Below are positions 9,003-19,335 of a stretch of 64,000 bases of DNA, in pieces. Below the pieces are notes generated by a model. That model was not told where the DNA came from. It saw only the letters and a program-made list of their open reading frames with translations, and searched no databases. Source of the stretch: Enterobacter sp. RHBSTW-00994 (GTDB lineage: Bacteria > Pseudomonadota > Gammaproteobacteria > Enterobacterales > Enterobacteriaceae); NCBI RefSeq assembly GCF_013782625.1, contig NZ_CP056199.1, positions 3,304,588-3,368,587 on the forward strand, read 5' to 3'. Position numbers and translations under genes: made by a program. Positions within the stretch are counted from its first letter, which is position 1, and each line of letters starts with the position of its first letter.

Positions 9003-10390
9003 GATTTAGCTCCGGTGTTTTCCTGCGCGTTACTGCCCGCAGATTTATTTTTAGCGAACACGTTGTACGCCACCAGCACTGCGAACAACGCAACAACCAG
9101 TCCCGTAATAGCAAGCGGCGACAGGAAGCGCGCGAGGTTACCCAGTACAATCCCGACAGCACCGAAATCAGCATCCGAGAAGGTAGTATTGGCAAAACCA
9201 ATCGCGCCAAGTACAGGTAGCAGCAAGACCGGCAGGAAGGTGATCAGTAAGCCGTTGGCGAACGCGCCTATCATCGCCCCACGACGTCCGCCAGTGGCGT
9301 TACCGAACACACCCGCCGTCGCACCGGTAAAGAAGTGTGGAACAACGCCAGGCAGGATCAGCACCCAACTAAACTGACCGCAGATAAACAGTCCGACCAG
9401 ACCACCGAGGAAGCTGAACAGGAAGCCAATCAGTACCGCATTAGGCGCATAGGGATAGACGACCGGGCAGTCCAGCGCAGGACGTGCATTTGGAACCAGT
9501 TTTTCCGAAAAACCGGTAAAGGCAGGGACAATTTCCGCCAGAATCAGGCGTACACCTTGCAGGATAATGAACACGCCCGCAGCGAAGGTAATGGCCATGA
9601 TGATGGCGTAAACCAGGTAGTTCTGACCGCCACTGAAGGTCGCCTCAACGTATTCACGCCCGGCGCTTACGGCCATGATCAGGTAGATAATCATCATTGT
9701 CAGCGAGATGGAGATAGAACTGTCACGCAGGAAGCTCAGGTTCTTCGGCAGGTTCATCTCTTCAGTAGAACGCGAACCTTTGCCGAATTTACTGCCAATC
9801 CAGCCGGAAAGCACATAACCCAGCGTACCGAAGTGACCAAAGGCGATATCATCATTACCCGTAATGCGTTTCATGTAACGCTGAGCCAGTGCCGGGAAGA
9901 ACGCCATCACCAGACCTAAGATCAGCGAGCCGGTAAACACCAGGCCGACACCTTCAAAGCCTGCAACGGTCAGGATCACACCAATCATACACGCCATATA
10001 GAAGGTGTGATGCCCGGTCAGGAAGATGTACTTCAGACGGGTAAAGCGCGCGACAATAATATTCGCGACCATCCCGAAAGCCATAATTAATGCCGTAGAA
10101 GCACCGTATTTTTCCAGCGCGATAGAAACAATCGCTTCATTATTGGGAATAATGCCCTGAATAGTAAAGGCATGCTCAAACATCCCGCCTAAAGGATTTA
10201 ATGATCCGACCAGTACAGTTGCGCCACCGCCCAGAACAATAAAGCCCAGAATGGTTTTAATTGTGCCTTTTACCACATCAGAAAATGCCTTCTTCTGTGC
10301 TACCAGTCCAATTAAGGCAATTAACCCCACCAGCACTGACGGGACTTTTAATATATCAACAACGAAATTCAGCGTTTCAAGGATAAACAT
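8999..10390 (-). CDS. PTS system IIC component, ascorbate (UlaA/SgaT) family
   Basis: A 463-residue polytopic inner-membrane permease. It has about ten or more hydrophobic segments and family-typical stretches such as FTGHHTFYMACMIG and ILPGVVPHFFTGATAGVFGN. The ATG at 10390 (MFILETLNFVVDILKVP) has GAGGCGG just upstream; the frame continues to 10456 but lacks family similarity there. It forms a complete permease with the IIB and IIA genes that precede it. The substrate is not known; there is no ulaD-like decarboxylase or ulaE/ulaF-like epimerase nearby, so ascorbate is unlikely. Confidence 0.92.
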   Translation of the reverse strand: MFILETLNFVVDILKVPSVLVGLIALIGLVAQKKAFSDVVKGTIKTILGFIVLGGGATVLVGSLNPLGGMFEHAFTIQGIIPNNEAIVSIALEKYGASTALIMAFGMVANIIVARFTRLKYIFLTGHHTFYMACMIGVILTVAGFEGVGLVFTGSLILGLVMAFFPALAQRYMKRITGNDDIAFGHFGTLGYVLSGWIGSKFGKGSRSTEEMNLPKNLSFLRDSSISISLTMMIIYLIMAVSAGREYVEATFSGGQNYLVYAIIMAITFAAGVFIILQGVRLILAEIVPAFTGFSEKLVPNARPALDCPVVYPYAPNAVLIGFLFSFLGGLVGLFICGQFSWVLILPGVVPHFFTGATAGVFGNATGGRRGAMIGAFANGLLITFLPVLLLPVLGAIGFANTTFSDADFGAVGIVLGNLARFLSPLAITGLVVALFAVLVAYNVFAKNKSAGSNAQENTGAKS

Positions 10391-10412
10391 ATCCGCCTCG
10401 CTATAATCAGGG

Positions 10413-10685
10413 TTATTGTCTTGAGAACCAGGCGCGTAACTGCGCTTCGAGTTCATTAATATCGATGATGTTGTTGATCACCACCAGTTGGCTTTCTGGC
10501 ACACTGGCACTGGCTGCAATATCTTTCGCCATCACAAAAAGATCCGCTGCGCCTGGGGTAGCAGAAGAGAGATCTGAATGTTCAACCTCTGCCTCAATGT
10601 CCAGTTTCTTCAACACCTTTTTAATATTCATTTCGACCATGAAACTACTGCCAAGGCCCGAACCACAAATTGCCATGATTTTCAT
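10413..10685 (-). CDS. PTS system IIB component, ascorbate (UlaB/SgaB) family
   Basis: A 90-residue cytosolic phosphocarrier. The phosphorylated cysteine is C7 in MKIMAICGSGLGSSF, the typical P-loop of lactose/ascorbate-type IIB proteins. The ATG at 10685 is used because GGGG lies before it and the domain starts there; the open frame to 10733 adds unrelated residues. It passes phosphate from the IIA protein to the sugar during import through the IIC permease. Confidence 0.92.
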   Translation of the reverse strand: MKIMAICGSGLGSSFMVEMNIKKVLKKLDIEAEVEHSDLSSATPGAADLFVMAKDIAASASVPESQLVVINNIIDINELEAQLRAWFSRQ

Positions 10686-10765
10686 TATTATCCCCTTTTT
10701 TGAGTACAGTTCGTCCCCATCATGCTGACGCATAATGTTGTGACTTATCGGTGTGAGTAATTAAA

Positions 10766-11209
10766 TCAGAAGCGGTCGATAATTTTTTTAATGTCCTCCA
10801 GGGTATTAGCCTGATGTAATTCAGCCATATCATCATCGCTGGAAAATAACTCTGCCAGAGCAGAAATCATTTCAATATGACTGTGTTTATCTGGCGCAGC
10901 CAGCATCACAATCACATCGACGGGATCAAACTCTCCAGCACCAAATGAAACTCCCTGTTTAAGTTTTAATAATGACAGGCCGAGTCCTTTTGCCCCTTCT
11001 TCAGGCCGCGCATGCGGCATGGCTAGCCCTGGTGCCAGCACATAATACGGTCCTAATTTATGGTGTTGCTCAACAATCGCGGTGACATATTCCGGCAATA
11101 TCACCTGCATATCCAGTAGCGGTTTAGCACAAATCTCCAGCGCCTGTGGCCAGCTCTCCACGCTCTCCTGAAGTGTGATGGTTGTATCATATATCCAATT
11201 TTTGAGCAT
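10766..11209 (-). CDS. PTS system IIA component, ascorbate (UlaC/SgaA) family
   Basis: A 147-residue mannitol/fructose-type IIA domain. The active histidine is H66 in APGLAMPHARPEEG. The ATG at 11209 has AGGAG seven bases upstream and starts the family match; an extension to 11266 would run up to the probable CRP site. It is the first gene of the operon IIA-IIB-IIC-transketolase N-transketolase C and receives phosphate from HPr. Confidence 0.92.
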   Translation of the reverse strand: MLKNWIYDTTITLQESVESWPQALEICAKPLLDMQVILPEYVTAIVEQHHKLGPYYVLAPGLAMPHARPEEGAKGLGLSLLKLKQGVSFGAGEFDPVDVIVMLAAPDKHSHIEMISALAELFSSDDDMAELHQANTLEDIKKIIDRF

Positions 11210-11270
11210 TTTGCACTCCTGGCATGACGCAAAAGATGAGCAAACTTTATTCAACAGTTGAATCATTGGC

Positions 11271-11286
11271 TGCGATCAAGATCACA
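11271..11286. promoter_or_regulatory. CRP-like site
   Basis: TGCGATCAAGATCACA matches the CRP consensus TGTGA-N6-TCACA at nine of ten core positions. It lies between the PTS operon and the divergent LacI-type regulator, so catabolite control of one or both is likely. Confidence 0.6.
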
Positions 11287-11288
11287 AA

Positions 11289-11300
11289 GATAGCGCTACC
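11289..11300. promoter_or_regulatory. Probable operator 1 of the LacI-type regulator
   Basis: GATAGCGCTACC is a near-copy of the perfect palindrome 34 bases away (centre to centre). The CG-centred form is typical of LacI/GalR family operators. Confidence 0.6.
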
Positions 11301-11321
11301 AATCTTTAACATTCAGAATTG

Positions 11322-11335
11322 TGATAGCGCTATCA
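11322..11335. promoter_or_regulatory. Probable operator 2 of the LacI-type regulator
   Basis: TGATAGCGCTATCA is a perfect 14-bp palindrome in the divergent promoter region. With operator 1 it is spaced about three helical turns, consistent with cooperative binding by one regulator. Confidence 0.65.
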
Positions 11336-11447
11336 AATTACAATCATCGCGTGAAATCACAGCAAATAAAGGGATTTAAGGCGTATACTGCCTTCCACGT
11401 GAAGCGAAGGATGATAATAAAAACGCGTCCTGTCAGCAGGAAGGTGT

Positions 11448-12467
11448 ATGTCTCTAACCCGAAAACGGCGAAGTACCGGTAAAGTGACAATTGCCGATGT
11501 CGCGCAACTTGCCGGAGTGGGCACGATGACCGTGTCCCGTGCGTTACGCACGCCTGAACAGGTTTCCGATAAACTGCGTGAAAAAATTGAAGCTGCTGTG
11601 CAGGCGCTGGGGTATATGCCGAACCTGGCAGCCAGTGCGCTGGCGTCGGCCTCATCATGGACGATTGCCATGGTCGTCCCAAATCTTTCCGAGGCGGGTT
11701 GCTCGGAGATGTTTGCCGGATTGCAACAGGTGCTGCAGCCTGCCGGATACCAAATCATGCTGGCGGAATCTCAGCACCGTCTAGAACAAGAAGAAAAGTT
11801 GCTGGAAACACTGCTTGCATCGAATATTGCAGCAGCCATTTTGCTCAGTGTCGAACACACCGACACGGTACGCCATTGGCTGAAAAATGCTTCGATACCG
11901 GTGATGGAAATGGGCGCCATGCGTGCCGATCCCATTGATATGAATATCGGTATTGATAACGTGGCAGCGATGTATGAATTAACAGAAATGTTGATTCAAC
12001 GCGGTTATCAGAACATCGGCCTGCTGTGTGCAAACCAGGAGCAATGGATTTTCCAGCAACATTTGCAGGGCTGGTACAAAGCCATGCTGCGCCATCACAT
12101 GTCACCAAACAGGGTGATTAATGCCGCCATGCCACCTAACTTCTCCACGGGTGCAGCTCAACTGCCTGAATTTTTGTTGGCGTGGCCAGAGCTTGACGCC
12201 CTCGTGTGCGTGTCCGATGAACTGGCGTGCGGCGCATTGTACGAATGCCAGCGCAGACGAATCAAAGTGCCGGACGATCTGGCCGTTGTAGGGTTTGGAG
12301 ATAGCGATGTCAGCCGCGTCTGTCAACCGCCATTAACAACCATGGCCGTACCACACCGTAAGATTGGTATCGAAGCAGGACGCGCGTTGCTGGAGCGCTT
12401 GAACGACGGAGACTGGCGCGATCAGAAAACCATCGCATCCAGCCTGTGTTTACGGGAAAGCTGTTAA
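11448..12467 (+). CDS. LacI/GntR-type repressor divergent from the PTS-transketolase operon
   Basis: A 339-residue regulator. The N-terminal helix-turn-helix (VTIADVAQLAGVGTMTVSRAL, residues 13-33) and hinge LGYMPNLAASAL precede a periplasmic-binding-like ligand domain. The closest remembered match is the gluconate repressor subgroup. AGGAAGG lies upstream of the ATG. It is divergent from the PTS operon across a region with two palindromic operators and a CRP-like site, so it probably represses that operon until the phosphorylated sugar is present. It ends three bases from the convergent yfcD stop. Confidence 0.9.
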   Translation: MSLTRKRRSTGKVTIADVAQLAGVGTMTVSRALRTPEQVSDKLREKIEAAVQALGYMPNLAASALASASSWTIAMVVPNLSEAGCSEMFAGLQQVLQPAGYQIMLAESQHRLEQEEKLLETLLASNIAAAILLSVEHTDTVRHWLKNASIPVMEMGAMRADPIDMNIGIDNVAAMYELTEMLIQRGYQNIGLLCANQEQWIFQQHLQGWYKAMLRHHMSPNRVINAAMPPNFSTGAAQLPEFLLAWPELDALVCVSDELACGALYECQRRRIKVPDDLAVVGFGDSDVSRVCQPPLTTMAVPHRKIGIEAGRALLERLNDGDWRDQKTIASSLCLRESC

Positions 12468-12470
12468 GGC

Positions 12471-13025
12471 TTATTCAGCCTCTTCTTGTTTCTCGGTTTT
12501 TGCGGATTCGTTATTAGCATTACGGCTCATCCACAATGCCAGCGCTTTTAACGAGTCCGGCGTGAATTCGTCACAACGCGCAGTGATCTCTTCTGGCGTC
12601 ATCCAGCTCACTTCACTGACTTCTTCTTCCTGAAGTGCAAACGGCCCGTGGGAGACACAGCTGAACAGTCCTCCCCAGACACGGCAGTTTGGATCTTCAA
12701 AATAGAACTGCCCGTGCTCGGCAAATGGAACCCCTGCAATACCTAACTCTTCTTCGGCTTCGCGACGGGCTGAATCCAGTAAAACTTCATCGGCCTGAAC
12801 CACGCCTCCTGCAGTAGCATCCAGCATACCTGGGAGAAAATCCTTCGTTTCCGTACGTCGCTGCACCAGGATTTTGCCCATACCATCATGGACAACAATA
12901 TATGTTGCGCGGTGGCGCAAGCGTTCGGCCCGCATCTGTTCGCGACTTGCCTGTGCTATCACTTCATTGTCTTCACTGACAATGTCAACCCACTCTGTAC
13001 TTGCCAAATGACTCTGCTCCACCAT
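12471..13025 (-). CDS. yfcD: Nudix hydrolase YfcD
   Basis: A 184-residue putative Nudix hydrolase. The Nudix box G-X5-E-X7-REUXEE-X-GU is intact ([24 protein letters not shown] region, about residues 72-95). The family includes isopentenyl-diphosphate-isomerase-like enzymes, but the substrate of YfcD is unproven. It is nearly identical in pattern to E. coli YfcD, with a glutamate- and lysine-rich C-terminal tail. It lies 56 bases downstream of yfcE on the same strand. Confidence 0.92.
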   Translation of the reverse strand: MVEQSHLASTEWVDIVSEDNEVIAQASREQMRAERLRHRATYIVVHDGMGKILVQRRTETKDFLPGMLDATAGGVVQADEVLLDSARREAEEELGIAGVPFAEHGQFYFEDPNCRVWGGLFSCVSHGPFALQEEEVSEVSWMTPEEITARCDEFTPDSLKALALWMSRNANNESAKTEKQEEAE

Positions 13026-13081
13026 CGGGGAAACCTTCTCGTCTAAGCGCTCTTTCGGCGCGTTTGCAGTTGGGGTGTAAC

Positions 13082-13633
13082 TTACGGATTAATCGCTACC
13101 TGCGCAATAACTTGCTGATCATTAAGTGCGATAACGCTGAGCATATTCTCGTCCAGCATGCCGTAGCTCGCCGGGTATCCCCCTTTGGGAATGCTAACTG
13201 AGCCGGGATTAAAGTAATAAATATCCCCGCGTTTTTCAGCGACCGGAATATGAGTATGGCCGTAAACCAGAACATCGCCAGCGACCAGCGCAGGCAGGTT
13301 ATCAGGGTTAAAAAGATGACCGTGGGTCAAAAACAGACGTGTTTTTTCCAGCAAAACCTGCTGCCAGGGAGCGGTAATCGGGAATTGCAGCAGCATCTGA
13401 TCGACTTCGCTGTCGCAATTTCCGCGAACGGCGATAATGCGCCCCGCAACCGTATTAAGCGCCTCAGCCACCTGCGCAGGGGCATACCCTTCCGGCAGCG
13501 CATTACGCGGCCCATGGTTTAACACATCGCCCAGAATAACCAGCCACTGCGCTCCGCTTTGTGCAAACAGAGAGAGAACACGCTCTGCAGCGGGCAGCGA
13601 TCCGTGGATATCCGATGCAAACATCAGTTTCAT
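13082..13633 (-). CDS. yfcE: Metallophosphodiesterase YfcE
   Basis: A 183-residue calcineurin-like phosphodiesterase of the MJ0936/YfcE type, active in E. coli on model phosphodiesters. Metal-binding motifs are all present in order: ASDIHGS near residue 6-12, LGDVLNHG near 36, RGNCDSEVD near 73, FLTHGH near 107 and YGHTHIP near 128. It starts [11 protein letters not shown] at an ATG with GGAGTGA upstream. Confidence 0.93.
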   Translation of the reverse strand: MKLMFASDIHGSLPAAERVLSLFAQSGAQWLVILGDVLNHGPRNALPEGYAPAQVAEALNTVAGRIIAVRGNCDSEVDQMLLQFPITAPWQQVLLEKTRLFLTHGHLFNPDNLPALVAGDVLVYGHTHIPVAEKRGDIYYFNPGSVSIPKGGYPASYGMLDENMLSVIALNDQQVIAQVAINP

Positions 13634-13688
13634 CAGTCACTCCTTCGAAAAACAGACTGCCCTATCATACCGCAACAACCCGGGCTTA

Positions 13689-14411
<723 letters not shown>

Positions 14412-14471
14412 TTACAACAAGCACCTATACTCGTTTTATCACCTCTTTTTTTGCTATGACAGGAGTTGAGA

Positions 14472-15101
14472 ATGATAGACCTCTATTATGCCCCTACCCC
14501 TAACGGTCATAAGATCACCCTCTTTCTGGAAGAAGCAAATCTGGATTACCGGATCATTCGAATTGATATCAGTAAAGGGGATCAGTTCAGGCCGGATTTC
14601 CTCGCCATCTCACCCAATAACAAGATCCCCGCCATTATTGATACCGAGCCGGATGATGGCGGCACACCGTTGAACCTGTTTGAGTCAGGCGAAATTTTGC
14701 TCTATCTGGCAGAAAAAAGCGGAAAACTGCTGAGCGGAGAACTACGCGAACGCCACCACACGCTGCAATGGCTTTTCTGGCAAACCAGCGGGCTGGGGCC
14801 CATGCTCGGACAGAACCACCACTTTAATGCTTTCGCCCCGCAACCTATCCCTTACGCTATAGAGCGTTACCAGGTTGAGACGCAACGGCTTTACGGGGTA
14901 ATGAACCGGCGTCTTGAGAAATCCCCCTGGCTTGGCGGCGATCATTACAGCATTGCCGATATCGCCTGTTGGCCATGGATCAACGCCCATGAGCGTCAGC
15001 GTATTGATCTAGCAACCTACCCTGCGGTGAATAACTGGTTCGAGCGGATAAGAACCCGCCCGGCCACCGAGCGAGCCATGCAAAAAGCGCAGCAGATTTA
15101 A
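14472..15101 (+). CDS. yfcG: Disulfide-bond reductase/GST-like protein YfcG
   Basis: A 209-residue GST homologue of the Nu class. E. coli YfcG has strong disulfide-bond reductase activity with bound glutathione or GSSG rather than typical transferase activity. Seen: [15 protein letters not shown] with the active-site N/T region, NKIPAI near 52 and the ESG motif in [14 protein letters not shown]. The ATG at 14472 is used (AGGAG upstream); a TTG six bases earlier is less likely. E. coli YfcG has a longer C-terminal tail. Confidence 0.92.
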   Translation: MIDLYYAPTPNGHKITLFLEEANLDYRIIRIDISKGDQFRPDFLAISPNNKIPAIIDTEPDDGGTPLNLFESGEILLYLAEKSGKLLSGELRERHHTLQWLFWQTSGLGPMLGQNHHFNAFAPQPIPYAIERYQVETQRLYGVMNRRLEKSPWLGGDHYSIADIACWPWINAHERQRIDLATYPAVNNWFERIRTRPATERAMQKAQQI

Positions 15102-15174
15102 ACATGTGTCCGGTTGGGCGCGTGTGATGTCATCATGTATTATGGAGAAAATAACAACACGGAGTAGACCTGCA

Positions 15175-15543
15175 ATGTCGCAGCATGACGCTATTATTCG
15201 CATTAAAAACTTACGCTTACGCGCGTTCATCGGTATCAAAGACGAAGAGATCGCGAACCGTCAGGATATCGTTATCAATGTCATCATCCACTACCCGGCA
15301 GACAAGGCGCGGGCCAGCGAAGACATCAATGATGCGCTGAATTATCGCACTATTACTAAAAGCATCATTCATTACGTTGAAAACAACCGCTTCTCTTTAC
15401 TGGAAAAATTAACTCAGGATGTGCTCGATATCGCACGCGAACATCATTGGGTCACATATGCTGAAGTAGAGATCGATAAACTTCACGCGCTGCGTTATGC
15501 CGACTCCGTCTCCATGACGTTAAGCTGGCAGCGCCAGGCATAA
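15175..15543 (+). CDS. folX: Dihydroneopterin triphosphate 2-prime-epimerase FolX
   Basis: A 122-residue enzyme of the FolB/FolX tunnelling fold that epimerises dihydroneopterin triphosphate to the monapterin form. Family landmarks seen: [19 protein letters not shown] at the start, [13 protein letters not shown] in the middle and [20 protein letters not shown] at the end. The ATG at 15175 matches the family length; the frame is open upstream to 15106 with no similarity. yfcH follows after 13 bases. Confidence 0.94.
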   Translation: MSQHDAIIRIKNLRLRAFIGIKDEEIANRQDIVINVIIHYPADKARASEDINDALNYRTITKSIIHYVENNRFSLLEKLTQDVLDIAREHHWVTYAEVEIDKLHALRYADSVSMTLSWQRQA

Positions 15544-15556
15544 ACCTGGAGGTTGT

Positions 15557-16456
15557 ATGAAGATTCTGCTGACCGGCGGCACAGGTCTGATTGGACGCCA
15601 CCTCATTCCGCGTCTGCATGCGCTAAAACACGACATTACCGTGGTCACCCGCAGTCCGGAAAAAGCACGTCAGGTGCTGGGGGCGGGCATCGACATCTGG
15701 AAAGGACTGACTGAGCAACAGGATCTGGACGGCTTTGATGCCGTCATTAATCTTGCAGGCGAACCCATCGCCGACAAACGCTGGACGGAAGAGCAAAAGC
15801 AACGCTTGTGTAGCAGTCGCTGGAATATCACGGAAAAACTGGTTGAGCTTATCCGTAACAGCCACACTCCGCCGTCGGTATTTATTTCTGGCTCGGCTGC
15901 GGGATATTACGGCGATCTCGGCGAAGTAGTGGTGACGGAAGAAGAGCCTCCGCACAACGAATTCACCCACAAGCTCTGCGCCCAGTGGGAGCGCATTGCC
16001 AGTGCAGCACAGAGCGATAACACCCGCGTCTGCCTTCTGCGAACCGGTGTCGTCCTCGCCCCTAAAGGTGGCATTCTGGCCAAAATGCTTCCCCCCTTTA
16101 AGTTAGGGCTGGGGGGGCCAATCGGAAATGGCCGCCAGTATCTGGCCTGGATCCATATTGATGACATGGTAAATGGCATTCTTTGGTTGCTTGATAACGA
16201 TCTTCGCGGCCCGTTCAATATGGTCTCCCCGTATCCTGTTCGTAATGAACAGTTTGCTCACGCGCTCGGGCATGCGCTGCATCGCCCGGCGATATTGCGC
16301 GTGCCTGCTACAGTCATTCGGCTGTTAATGGGAGAATCGTCTGTGCTGGTGCTGGGTGGTCAGCGTGCGTTGCCAAAGCGGCTGGAAGCCGCCGGATTTG
16401 CCTTTCGCTGGTATGACTTAGAAGAAGCGCTGGGGGATATGGTGGGTAAAACCTGA
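15557..16456 (+). CDS. yfcH: Epimerase family protein YfcH (SDR39U1 type)
   Basis: A 299-residue atypical short-chain dehydrogenase with an N-terminal NADP-binding glycine motif, [17 protein letters not shown] (residues 4-20), and the C-terminal DUF1731 domain. [10 protein letters not shown] carries the tyrosine of the active-site region. The biological substrate is not known. It is cotranscribed with folX (GGAGG in the short gap). Confidence 0.92.
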   Translation: MKILLTGGTGLIGRHLIPRLHALKHDITVVTRSPEKARQVLGAGIDIWKGLTEQQDLDGFDAVINLAGEPIADKRWTEEQKQRLCSSRWNITEKLVELIRNSHTPPSVFISGSAAGYYGDLGEVVVTEEEPPHNEFTHKLCAQWERIASAAQSDNTRVCLLRTGVVLAPKGGILAKMLPPFKLGLGGPIGNGRQYLAWIHIDDMVNGILWLLDNDLRGPFNMVSPYPVRNEQFAHALGHALHRPAILRVPATVIRLLMGESSVLVLGGQRALPKRLEAAGFAFRWYDLEEALGDMVGKT

Positions 16457-16508
16457 CAACAGGTTATGGTAAAGTGATACGCCAACCCCTTCGTATGACG
16501 GCGTAATC

Positions 16509-17018
16509 ATGGCTACCATCACCACACCCAGGCTTCACCTCACCCCTTTCGAACCCTCTGACTGGGCATTCTTCCGCACGCTGCGAGAAGACCATGCCAT
16601 CATGCGCTATATGGCCGCCATCGCCCCGGAAAAAGAGACCCGACGCTTGTTCGCTGCGCGTCTTGCCGCGCCGCATATTTTTGTTATTCGTCTTCATGAT
16701 GATGCCACACCGCTGGGCGATATCGGCCTGCAAATCAGCCCTGAGAATCGTGAAGAGGCGGATATCGGTTATACCGTCGTGCCTGCTGCTCAGGGAAAAG
16801 GGATTGCCAGCGAGGCGTTACGTGCGGTGTGTGAGTATGCATTTAACCAGACGGGCGTGAAGGCGATTAACGCCTATGTGCTGGCGGATAACGTCGGTTC
16901 TGTGCGGGTGTTAGAGAAGGCCGGGTTTGTACGTACTCAGGTGCTGGAAAAAGCGTATGAGATTGACGGGGTTCGGTATGACGACTGGGTTTACCGGCTG
17001 GAGTGTGGTGCGATCTGA
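16509..17018 (+). CDS. GNAT family N-acetyltransferase (RimJ/RimL-like)
   Basis: A 169-residue GNAT protein. It begins ITTPRLHLTPFEPSDWAFF, typical of RimJ/RimL-type enzymes. The acetyl-CoA-binding loop QGKGIASEALRAV lies near residue 98 and the NVGSVRVLEKAGFV motif near 137. It may acetylate a protein N terminus or small amine, but no substrate can be inferred. It stands alone, 52 bases after yfcH and convergent with hisP; E. coli K-12 lacks an obvious counterpart at this place. Confidence 0.85.
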   Translation: MATITTPRLHLTPFEPSDWAFFRTLREDHAIMRYMAAIAPEKETRRLFAARLAAPHIFVIRLHDDATPLGDIGLQISPENREEADIGYTVVPAAQGKGIASEALRAVCEYAFNQTGVKAINAYVLADNVGSVRVLEKAGFVRTQVLEKAYEIDGVRYDDWVYRLECGAI

Positions 17019-17032
17019 TCCCCTCACCCCGG

Positions 17033-17053
17033 CCCTCTCCCACCGGGAGAGGG
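17033..17053. repeat. REP-like palindrome
   Basis: CCCTCTCCC and GGGAGAGGG form a 9-bp stem with an ACC loop inside a C-rich context (CCCCTCACCCCGGCCCTCTC). It lies between the convergent GNAT gene and hisP. Similar G/C-rich palindromes occur at 19292-19312 and 37089-37111. Confidence 0.65.
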
Positions 17054-17065
17054 GGAAAGCAAAAA

Positions 17066-17842
17066 CTACTTCAACGATCCTTTCAGGAACTGCTGCAAGC
17101 GTGGGCTTTTCGGGTTTGCCAGCACCTCATCCGGATGCCCCTGCTCTTCAATTTTACCCTGATGCAGGAAAATAACGTGGTTCGAGACGTTACGGGCGAA
17201 GCCCATTTCGTGTGTCACCACCACCATCGTTTTCCCCTCTTCGGCCAGTTTCTGCATAATACGCAGAACTTCACCAACCAGTTCAGGATCGAGTGCTGAG
17301 GTAGGTTCATCAAACAACAATACTTCTGGCTCCATCGCCAGCGCACGAGCGATAGAAACGCGCTGCTGCTGACCACCGGACAAATGCACCGGATATTTCA
17401 TCTGCTGGCGTTCGTCGATCCCCACTTTCGCGAGATATTTCACCGCCCGTTCACGCGCTTCAGTTTTACTTAACCCCAGCACCTGGATTGGCGCTTCCAT
17501 CACGTTCTCCAGCACCGTCATGTGGCTCCAGAGGTTAAAGTGCTGGAACACCATCGTCAGGCGCGTACGCAGCAGGCGTAGCTGATGTTTATCCGCGACC
17601 TTGAGTTGACCGTCTTTATCACGCACCAGGTTGATGTTCTGCCCACTCACCACAATTGAACCTTCACTCGGTTTTTCGAGGAAGTTAATGCAGCGCAGGA
17701 AGGTACTTTTCCCTGAACCTGATGAACCGATAATACTGATCACATCGCCTGCATTAGCCTGTAGCGACACCCCTTTCAGCACTTCATGTTCGCCGTAGCG
17801 TTTGTGCAAATCGATAACGTTTAATTTGTTCTCAGCCATCAT
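17066..17842 (-). CDS. hisP: Histidine/LAO ABC transporter ATP-binding protein HisP
   Basis: A 258-residue ATPase that powers import of histidine and lysine/arginine/ornithine through HisQM. Walker [10 protein letters not shown] at about 39-47, the Q-loop at [11 protein letters not shown], the signature LSGGQQQR at about 154 and Walker [14 protein letters not shown] are intact, with the H-loop in VVVTHEMG. It is last in the operon, five bases after hisM. Confidence 0.97.
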   Translation of the reverse strand: MMAENKLNVIDLHKRYGEHEVLKGVSLQANAGDVISIIGSSGSGKSTFLRCINFLEKPSEGSIVVSGQNINLVRDKDGQLKVADKHQLRLLRTRLTMVFQHFNLWSHMTVLENVMEAPIQVLGLSKTEARERAVKYLAKVGIDERQQMKYPVHLSGGQQQRVSIARALAMEPEVLLFDEPTSALDPELVGEVLRIMQKLAEEGKTMVVVTHEMGFARNVSNHVIFLHQGKIEEQGHPDEVLANPKSPRLQQFLKGSLK

Positions 17843-17847
17843 AATTC

Positions 17848-18564
17848 TCAGTGCGTCGAAGACGGTTTTACATGCTGCAACCAGCGTTTTTCAGCCTTAC
17901 GGAACAGGCTAATCAGGACATACGAAATAATCAAATACAGGACTGCCGCGATGCCGAATGCGGTGAACGGCTGATAGGTTGCCGAGTTAATATCACGGGC
18001 AATTTTCAGCAAATCCGGCACGGTGGCTGTAAATGCCAGGGCGGTAGAGTGCAGCATCAAAATCACTTCGTTGCTGTAGGCAGGCAAAGCGATACGCAGC
18101 GCGGACGGCAAAATGATGCAACGATAAAGTTTCACCGAAGAGAAACCGTATGCGCGTGCCGCCTCAATTTCACCGTAAGGCACAGAGCGAATCGCCCCGG
18201 CAAAAATTTCGGTGGTATATGCACAAGTATTCAGCGTTAACGCCAGCACCGTACAGTTCAGGCCACTGCGGAAGAAAGCATTGAGCATTTCCGTGCCTTT
18301 CACAATCTCCAGCGTGTACATGCCCGAATAGAACACCAGCAACTGCACATACAGTGGTGTACCGCGGAAAATGTAGGTAAACAGCCAAATCGGGAAGCGA
18401 ATAAATTTATTGTTCGACACGCGACCGATGGCCATAAATATCGCCAGCACACCGCCCATCGCCACAGAAGAAATTAGCAGCCACAGCGTAATCGCCACGC
18501 CCGTGAAGCGATAACCATCTGTCCACAACAGTGATTTCCAGTATTCCTGAATAATTTCAATCAC
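17848..18564 (-). CDS. hisM: Histidine/LAO ABC transporter permease HisM
   Basis: A 238-residue inner-membrane permease with five or so hydrophobic segments. The EAA loop [30 protein letters not shown] contacts HisP. Its start overlaps the end of hisQ by four bases. It pairs with HisQ to form the membrane channel. Confidence 0.96.
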   Translation of the reverse strand: MIEIIQEYWKSLLWTDGYRFTGVAITLWLLISSVAMGGVLAIFMAIGRVSNNKFIRFPIWLFTYIFRGTPLYVQLLVFYSGMYTLEIVKGTEMLNAFFRSGLNCTVLALTLNTCAYTTEIFAGAIRSVPYGEIEAARAYGFSSVKLYRCIILPSALRIALPAYSNEVILMLHSTALAFTATVPDLLKIARDINSATYQPFTAFGIAAVLYLIISYVLISLFRKAEKRWLQHVKPSSTH

Positions 18565-19247
18565 AGGTCAGCCCTCTTCACACCCACGGAGTAGCGACGT
18601 TCGAGCAGAAGCAGCACACCATTGGAAACGGTCGTAAAGACCAGATAAATCACACCACACACCACCGCAAAGTAGAACGGCTCCCAGGTACTCTTACCCG
18701 CCAGTTGCGTGGCTTTCACCACGTCTTCGAGACCAAGCAGCGAAACCAGCGCCGTCGCCTTAAGAATGACTTGCCAGTTGTTACCAATACCCGGTAAGGC
18801 ATAGCGCATCATGGCTGGAAACATAATGCGGCGGAATGTTTGCGAGGAGGTAAACCCGAAAGCAGTTGCCGCCTCGATGTGTCCTTTCGGAACGGCCATA
18901 TATGCGCCACGAAAGGTTTCAGTGAAGTAAGCCCCGTAGATAAAACCAAGGGTAATAATGCCCGCGACCATGGGATCAATATCCCACTGCGCGAAGCCCA
19001 ATGCATCCGTTACGCTGTTAAGCACAATTTGCAGGCCGTAAAAAATTAACAGCATCAGCACCAGGTCAGGAACACCACGAATCAGGGTGGTATAGGCTTC
19101 AAAAATCAAAGCCATCACCCGATTGGCAGAGAGTTTCGCCCCCGCGCCCGCCAGGCCTATCAGCACAGCCAGCACCACGGAACTGAGAGCCAGTTCGAGG
19201 GTGACAAGCGCGCCTTGTAAAATAACGCCAGAAAATCCGTACAGCAT
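18561..19247 (-). CDS. hisQ: Histidine/LAO ABC transporter permease HisQ
   Basis: A 228-residue permease homologous to HisM with the EAA loop HIEAATAFGFTSSQTFRRIMFPAMMRYALPGIGN. The start MLYGFSGVILQGALV at 19247 matches the E. coli protein; the frame is open to 19304 but that part covers the intergenic hairpin. It follows hisJ across an 88-base gap containing a strong REP-like stem. Confidence 0.96.
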   Translation of the reverse strand: MLYGFSGVILQGALVTLELALSSVVLAVLIGLAGAGAKLSANRVMALIFEAYTTLIRGVPDLVLMLLIFYGLQIVLNSVTDALGFAQWDIDPMVAGIITLGFIYGAYFTETFRGAYMAVPKGHIEAATAFGFTSSQTFRRIMFPAMMRYALPGIGNNWQVILKATALVSLLGLEDVVKATQLAGKSTWEPFYFAVVCGVIYLVFTTVSNGVLLLLERRYSVGVKRADL

Positions 19248-19291
19248 ACCGCGTGCCCTGTCGTGTCGTGAGTAGTGAAACCGTGTCTTTT

Positions 19292-19312
19292 CCCCTCCCA
19301 ACACGGGAGGGG
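19292..19312 (-). repeat. REP-like hairpin between hisJ and hisQ
   Basis: CCCCTCCC/GGGAGGGG, an 8-bp stem with a 5-base loop. In Salmonella the same gap holds a REP element thought to protect the abundant hisJ mRNA and lower hisQMP output. Confidence 0.7.
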
Positions 19313-19335
19313 TCGCACGTTATATGACGGGGTGA

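Noticed and set aside
8511..9377. A 288-codon plus-strand frame over the transketolase and PTS IIC genes
   Set aside because: It crosses the boundary between two well-supported minus-strand genes and shows no domain.
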